A DNA stretch of 64,000 nt, from contig NZ_JAEKFI010000004.1 of the NCBI RefSeq assembly GCF_016650635.1, positions 1,844,501 through 1,908,500 on the forward strand, in the 5' to 3' direction. Positions within the stretch are counted from its first letter, which is position 1; the number at the start of each line of letters is the position of its first letter. This document shows, piece by piece, positions 61,055 to 64,000 of this stretch. Source of the DNA: Pseudomonas sp. TH43. GTDB taxonomy: Bacteria > Pseudomonadota > Gammaproteobacteria > Pseudomonadales > Pseudomonadaceae. Below the pieces are notes generated by a model. The model had not been told where the DNA came from, did not search any database, and worked only from the letters and a program-made list of their open reading frames with translations. Both the position numbers and the translations under genes were made by a program.

Positions 61055-61578
61055 CAATGCGCGGTTTTGTGTTCGCGCAGGGTTACCGGGCCGGAGCGCA
61101 GTTCAATCTCGTGCTTCAATTCCTGGCGCAGACCGAGCATGAACGCCACTTCCGCCACGACAAACAGCGGCCCGACGATCAAGCCGCTGAGATCATCGAT
61201 AAACGCCGGTTTGCGCCCCTCGTAGTGATGCCCGACAAACTGGATCACCCAACCGATCACAAACATCGCCAGGCCGCTGCTCAGCCAGACCAGGGTGCTT
61301 TGCTGCGCCAGGACCTGCCCGGCCCAGACCGACAAGCCCATCAGCACGGTCATCAGCCCCCCAAGCTTCACTTCCAGGCGCAGATAAAACCACGCCGAGG
61401 CCAGCGCCAGTACCACGGCAGGGGATATCCACAATCCGCCCAACGACCATTCCGGCCGCGACAACAGAACCGCGACCGCCACCACAATCAGCGGAATGCC
61501 GATAAAGTGGCTGGCGATGTTGCGCGGGTCGCGATGGTAGGCGGCGTATTGACTGAGGTGGTCGACGAGGCTTTTCAT
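61054..61578 (-). CDS. DUF962 (Mpo1-like) membrane protein
   Basis: A 174-aa protein of the Mpo1/DUF962 family with four membrane segments (IGIPLIVVAVAVLLS, LWISPAVVLALASAWFYL, LMTVLMGLSVWAGQVL, LAMFVIGWVIQFVG). The conserved HRDPRNIASHFIG and GHHYEGRKPAF put His residues near the membrane face, as in the yeast Fe(II) dioxygenase Mpo1, which removes one carbon from 2-hydroxy fatty acids. The bacterial function is inferred. It converges with the GMC gene and diverges from the Crp/Fnr gene. Confidence 0.85.
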   Translation of the reverse strand: MKSLVDHLSQYAAYHRDPRNIASHFIGIPLIVVAVAVLLSRPEWSLGGLWISPAVVLALASAWFYLRLEVKLGGLMTVLMGLSVWAGQVLAQQSTLVWLSSGLAMFVIGWVIQFVGHHYEGRKPAFIDDLSGLIVGPLFVVAEVAFMLGLRQELKHEIELRSGPVTLREHKTAH

Positions 61579-61661
61579 TGTTGTTCCTCCTGTAGGGTGA
61601 TCGCATCATGCCCCGGGTTCAGCGTTCGCTCTGTCAGGCAGGCGACAATCGAGGAGTGTTC

Positions 61662-62339
61662 ATGGATATGCGTTCACGGTTGATGACCGGGCAATGGTTC
61701 AGTCATCTGCCGGCATCTTTTCAGGATAGTCTGCTGGCGGCGGCCCGGGAGCGGCGGCTGACGGCGGGGCAGCGCTTGTTTCAGCGAGGCGATCCGCCAT
61801 GCGGTCTGTACGCTGTGCTTGATGGTGCCGTTCGCATTGGCGCGGTGAGCGAGCAGGGTAAGGAGGCGCTACTGAGCCTGGTCGAGGCACCGCACTGGTT
61901 CGGCGAAATCTGCCTGTTCGATGGCCAGCCGCGCACCCATGATGCCTATGCGGTGGGGCCGTGCCTGCTACTGAATATCCCGCAAGCGCCGCTGCTGAAA
62001 TTGCTCGACGCGCATCCGCTGTACTGGCGGCATCTGGCATTGCTGATGAGCCAAAAGCTGCGCCTGGCCTTCATCAATCTTGAACAGTTGAGTTTGTTGC
62101 CGGCCCCGGCGCGCCTGGCGCATCGCCTGCTGATGATTGCCGAAGGCTACGGCGAACTCGATCCACCGCGCCGGGTGCTGCAACTGCCACAGGAACAGCT
62201 GGCGTCGATGCTGTCGTTGTCGCGGCAGACCACCAATCAGATTCTCAAGGACTTGCAGGGGCAAGGGATTATCGGTCTCGGGTATGGCGAGATCGAGATC
62301 CTCGACGCCACACGATTGCGCGTCCTGGCCACGATCTAG
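61662..62339 (+). CDS. Crp/Fnr-family transcription regulator
   Basis: Regulator of 225 aa. The cyclic-nucleotide-binding-type beta-roll covers about residues 30-135 (LFQRGDPPCGLYAVLDGAVRIGAVSEQGKEALL, FGEICLFDGQPRTHDAYAVG). A dimer helix and an HTH (QEQLASMLSLSRQTTNQILKDLQGQGII) follow. No N-terminal Cys cluster like Fnr. GAGGAG lies before the ATG. It is divergent from DUF962 with a short shared region. Effector unknown. Its stop lies just ahead of the tandem array. Confidence 0.88.
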   Translation: MDMRSRLMTGQWFSHLPASFQDSLLAAARERRLTAGQRLFQRGDPPCGLYAVLDGAVRIGAVSEQGKEALLSLVEAPHWFGEICLFDGQPRTHDAYAVGPCLLLNIPQAPLLKLLDAHPLYWRHLALLMSQKLRLAFINLEQLSLLPAPARLAHRLLMIAEGYGELDPPRRVLQLPQEQLASMLSLSRQTTNQILKDLQGQGIIGLGYGEIEILDATRLRVLATI

Positions 62340-62501
62340 CGGCACCATACCCAACCACGGTGTGGACCCATACTTGTGGCGAGGGGATTTATCCCCGTTG
62401 GACTGCGCAGCAGTCCCGGTTTTCAGGGCCGCTCCGCGACCCAACGGGGATAAATCCCCTCGCCACAAAGGCTCACTCGTACAGGGGATTTGTGTGGGAA
62501 C

Positions 62502-62589
62502 TTACGAACCGCGTCGAGAAGCCGTATGGGCTGAGCAGCAGCGGGATGTGGTAGTGCTGGTCGATCTGCTTCACTTCGAAAATCCCCGG
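62502..62589 (-). pseudogene. uraH 3'-end copy 1 (decayed)
   Basis: First and most divergent tail copy; a five-base deletion between the sequences for the FST and YRGS residues removes the conserved ending. Confidence 0.85.
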
Positions 62590-62729
62590 TGAACCCCATA
62601 CTTGTGGCGAGGGGATTTATCCCCGTTGGACTGCGCAGCAGTCCCGGTTTTCAGGGCCGCTCCGCGACCCAACGGGGATAAATCCCCTCGCCACAAAGGC
62701 TCACTCCTACAGGGGATTTGTGTGGGGGC

Positions 62730-62822
62730 TTAGGAACCCCGATAGGTCGAGAAGCCATAAGGGCTGAGCAGCAGCGGGATGTGGTAGTGCTGGTCGGTCT
62801 GCTTCACTTCGAAAATCACCGG
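62730..62822 (-). pseudogene. uraH 3'-end copy 2
   Basis: Ninety-three bases with the frame, the ending YRGS and the stop codon kept; differences from the real gene are synonymous within the conserved end. Confidence 0.85.
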
Positions 62823-62962
62823 TGAACCACATACTTGTGGTGAGGGGATTTATCCCCGTTGGAGTGCGCAGCAGTCCCAGGTTTCAGGGCCGCTCCGCGA
62901 CCCAACGGGGATAAATCCCCTCGCCACAAAGGCTCACTCCTACAGGGGATTTGTGTGGAGGC

Positions 62963-63055
62963 TTACGAACCACGATAGGTCGAGAAGCCGTATGGGCTGA
63001 GCAGCAGCGGGATGTGGTAGTGCTGGTCGGTCTGCCTCACTTCGAAAATCCCCGG
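62963..63055 (-). pseudogene. uraH 3'-end copy 3
   Basis: Tail copy with frame and stop kept and two amino-acid differences (a Val to Gly next to the junction and Lys to Arg). It appears to agree with copy 5. Confidence 0.85.
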
Positions 63056-63195
63056 TGAACCCCATACTTGTGGCGAGGGGATTTATCCCCGTTGGAGTGC
63101 GCAGCAGTCCCGGTTTTCAGGGCCGCTCCGCGACCCAACGGGGATAAATCCCCTCGCCACAAAGGCTCACTCCTACAGGGGGTTTGTGCGGGGGC

Positions 63196-63288
63196 TTACG
63201 AACCGCGATAGGTCGAGAAGCCGTAAGGGCTGAGCAGCAGCGGGATGTGGTAGTGCTGGTCGGTCTGCTTCACTTCGAAAATCACCGG
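63196..63288 (-). pseudogene. uraH 3'-end copy 4
   Basis: Tail copy with frame and stop kept, nearly the same as the real gene end except for a synonymous Tyr codon change. Confidence 0.85.
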
Positions 63289-63428
63289 TGAACCACATAC
63301 TTGTGGTGAGGGGATTTATCCCCGTTGGAGTGCGCAGCAGTCCCAGGTTTCAGGGCCGCTCCGCGACCCAACGGGGATAAATCCCCTCGCCACAAAGGCT
63401 CACTCCTACAGGGGATTTGTGTGGAGGC

Positions 63429-63521
63429 TTACGAACCACGATAGGTCGAGAAGCCGTATGGGCTGAGCAGCAGCGGGATGTGGTAGTGCTGGTCGGTCTG
63501 CCTCACTTCGAAAATCCCCGG
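63429..63521 (-). pseudogene. uraH 3'-end copy 5
   Basis: Tail copy with the same variants as copy 3, as expected if two units were duplicated together. Confidence 0.85.
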
Positions 63522-63661
63522 TGAACCCCATACTTGTGGCGAGGGGATTTATCCCCGTTGGAGTGCGCAGCAGTCCCGGTTTTCAGGGCCGCTCCGCGAC
63601 CCAACGGGGATAAATCCCCTCGCCACAAAGGCTCCCTCCTACAGGGGATTTGTGTGGGGGC

Positions 63662-64000
63662 TTACGAACCGCGATAGGTCGAGAAGCCGTATGGGCTGAG
63701 CAGCAGCGGGATGTGGTAGTGCTGGTCGGTCTGCTTCACTTCGAAAATCACCGGGATTTCCGGGAAGAACGTGTCGTGCTTGACCTTTTTGAAGTACTCG
63801 CCGGTCTTGAACACCACGCGGTATTCACCCGCTTCAAAAGGCTGTTTGGCCGGGAACAGTTCGGCAATCCGCCCTTGTTCATTGGTCGTGCCCTGGGCCA
63901 ATGGCTGCCAGTTCTGGCCGACGTGTTTCTCCAGGGTCACGTCGATGCCCGGCGAAGGCAGGCCGTTTTCCAGATTGAGCACGTGCACGCTCAACGGGTT
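63662..64000 (-). CDS. uraH: 5-hydroxyisourate hydrolase (5' partial, runs off the window)
   Basis: Transthyretin-like enzyme that hydrolyses 5-hydroxyisourate in urate breakdown. 112 residues are visible: NPLSVHVLNLENGLPSPGID at the N-side, then QGRIAELFPAKQPFEAGEYRV, and the family end HYHIPLLLSPYGFSTYRGS containing the catalytic-site YRGS. The frame is open to the window edge; the residues NPLSVHVL at the start resemble the mature N-terminus of periplasmic members, so a signal peptide is likely just beyond. The 3' end is copied five times in the adjacent array. Confidence 0.93.
   Translation of the reverse strand, partial: NPLSVHVLNLENGLPSPGIDVTLEKHVGQNWQPLAQGTTNEQGRIAELFPAKQPFEAGEYRVVFKTGEYFKKVKHDTFFPEIPVIFEVKQTDQHYHIPLLLSPYGFSTYRGS

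Larger units (their letters stand above)
62369..63660. repeat. Tandem array of a 233-bp unit (REP hairpin + uraH 3' copy)
   Basis: Six REP-type hairpins start at CATACTTGTGG at 62369, 62597, 62830, 63063, 63296 and 63529; intervals are 228, then four times 233. Each hairpin is TTGTGGCGAGGGGATTTATC...GATAAATCCCCTCGCCACAA. Between successive hairpins is a copy of the last 88-93 bases of uraH (stops at 62502, 62730, 62963, 63196, 63429; the real one at 63662), joined at CCGG. The block 62830-63295 and the block 63296-63761 agree closely as a 466-base higher-order unit. Tandem duplication by unequal crossing-over is the simple explanation. Confidence 0.93.
62340..63661. other. Non-coding stretch between the Crp/Fnr gene and uraH, filled by a tandem array
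   Basis: Apart from about 28 bases at the left end, this 1.3-kb stretch consists of the repeat units described as separate entries. No complete gene is seen; every open frame inside is made of repeat or of uraH tail copies. Confidence 0.85.

Noticed and set aside
62369..63660. Possible CRISPR array or integron cassette array.
   Set aside because: Units are 233 bases with nearly constant sequence and no variable spacers; there are no cas or integrase genes. Unit content is explained by REP plus uraH tail.

Overview
The window is high-GC, tightly packed chromosomal DNA from a fluorescent Pseudomonas (P. fluorescens group). Supporting signs are abundant Pseudomonas-type REP palindromes, the block desA / PAS-GGDEF-EAL gene / oscA-sbp-cysTWA (which I recall as the order around PA0286-PA0280 in P. 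aeruginosa), gabD-gabT, a MarR-FUSC-DUF1656-HlyD-NodT efflux operon and a YbaK/DUF2789 pair. I see no rRNA, prophage, insertion sequence or CRISPR array. The only tRNA is tRNA-Arg(CCG).

Layout. 1-3641: the end of an operon coding a TolC-like channel, an APS kinase, an Asp/Asn beta-hydroxylase-like oxygenase and a sulfotransferase, which together look like a modification-and-export system. 3713-6040: slipin/NfeD membrane pair, YbaK deacylase, DUF2789. 6044-6660: ParE-type toxin-antitoxin operon with a palindromic operator. 6743-11831: MarR-controlled tripartite efflux operon. 11925-14358: two envelope proteins of unknown role. 14616-20987: complete pgaABCD operon for poly-N-acetylglucosamine. 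21054-23283: Rieske/FAD oxidoreductase and a periplasmic YbhB protein.

23740-39466 holds the most unusual block. A minus-strand operon of nine genes (35035 down to 25146) codes an AsnRS-like amide synthetase, a luciferase-like monooxygenase, an MFS exporter, both glutamate-mutase-type subunits, two ATP-grasp ligases, a PP-loop ATPase and a PanB-like hydroxymethyltransferase. It meets a convergent MocR regulator and is flanked by a divergent MHS transporter, amidase and OprD porin. No NRPS or PKS is present. I infer a small amino-acid- or peptide-derived metabolite, perhaps built from a 3-methylaspartate-type unit, and I do not recognise the cluster.

39565-42735: a VWA (YfbK-like) lipoprotein candidate with an ECF sigma factor and probable anti-sigma, then a tiny acidic protein. 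42813-46236: tRNA-Arg and the GABA shunt genes gabD and gabT. 46378-52155: an HDOD response regulator, two c-di-GMP enzymes and a fatty-acid desaturase. 52330-56667: the sulfate-starvation block oscA-sbp-cysTWA with a palindrome in its leader. 56926-61009: a three-subunit dehydrogenase (single-heme cytochrome, small subunit, GMC flavoprotein with a likely 3Fe-4S cluster and a lectin-like tail). 61054-62339: DUF962 and Crp/Fnr-type genes.

The window ends in a tandem array (62369-63660) of a 233-bp unit. Each unit joins a REP hairpin to a copy of the last 93 bp of uraH, whose intact gene runs off the right edge.
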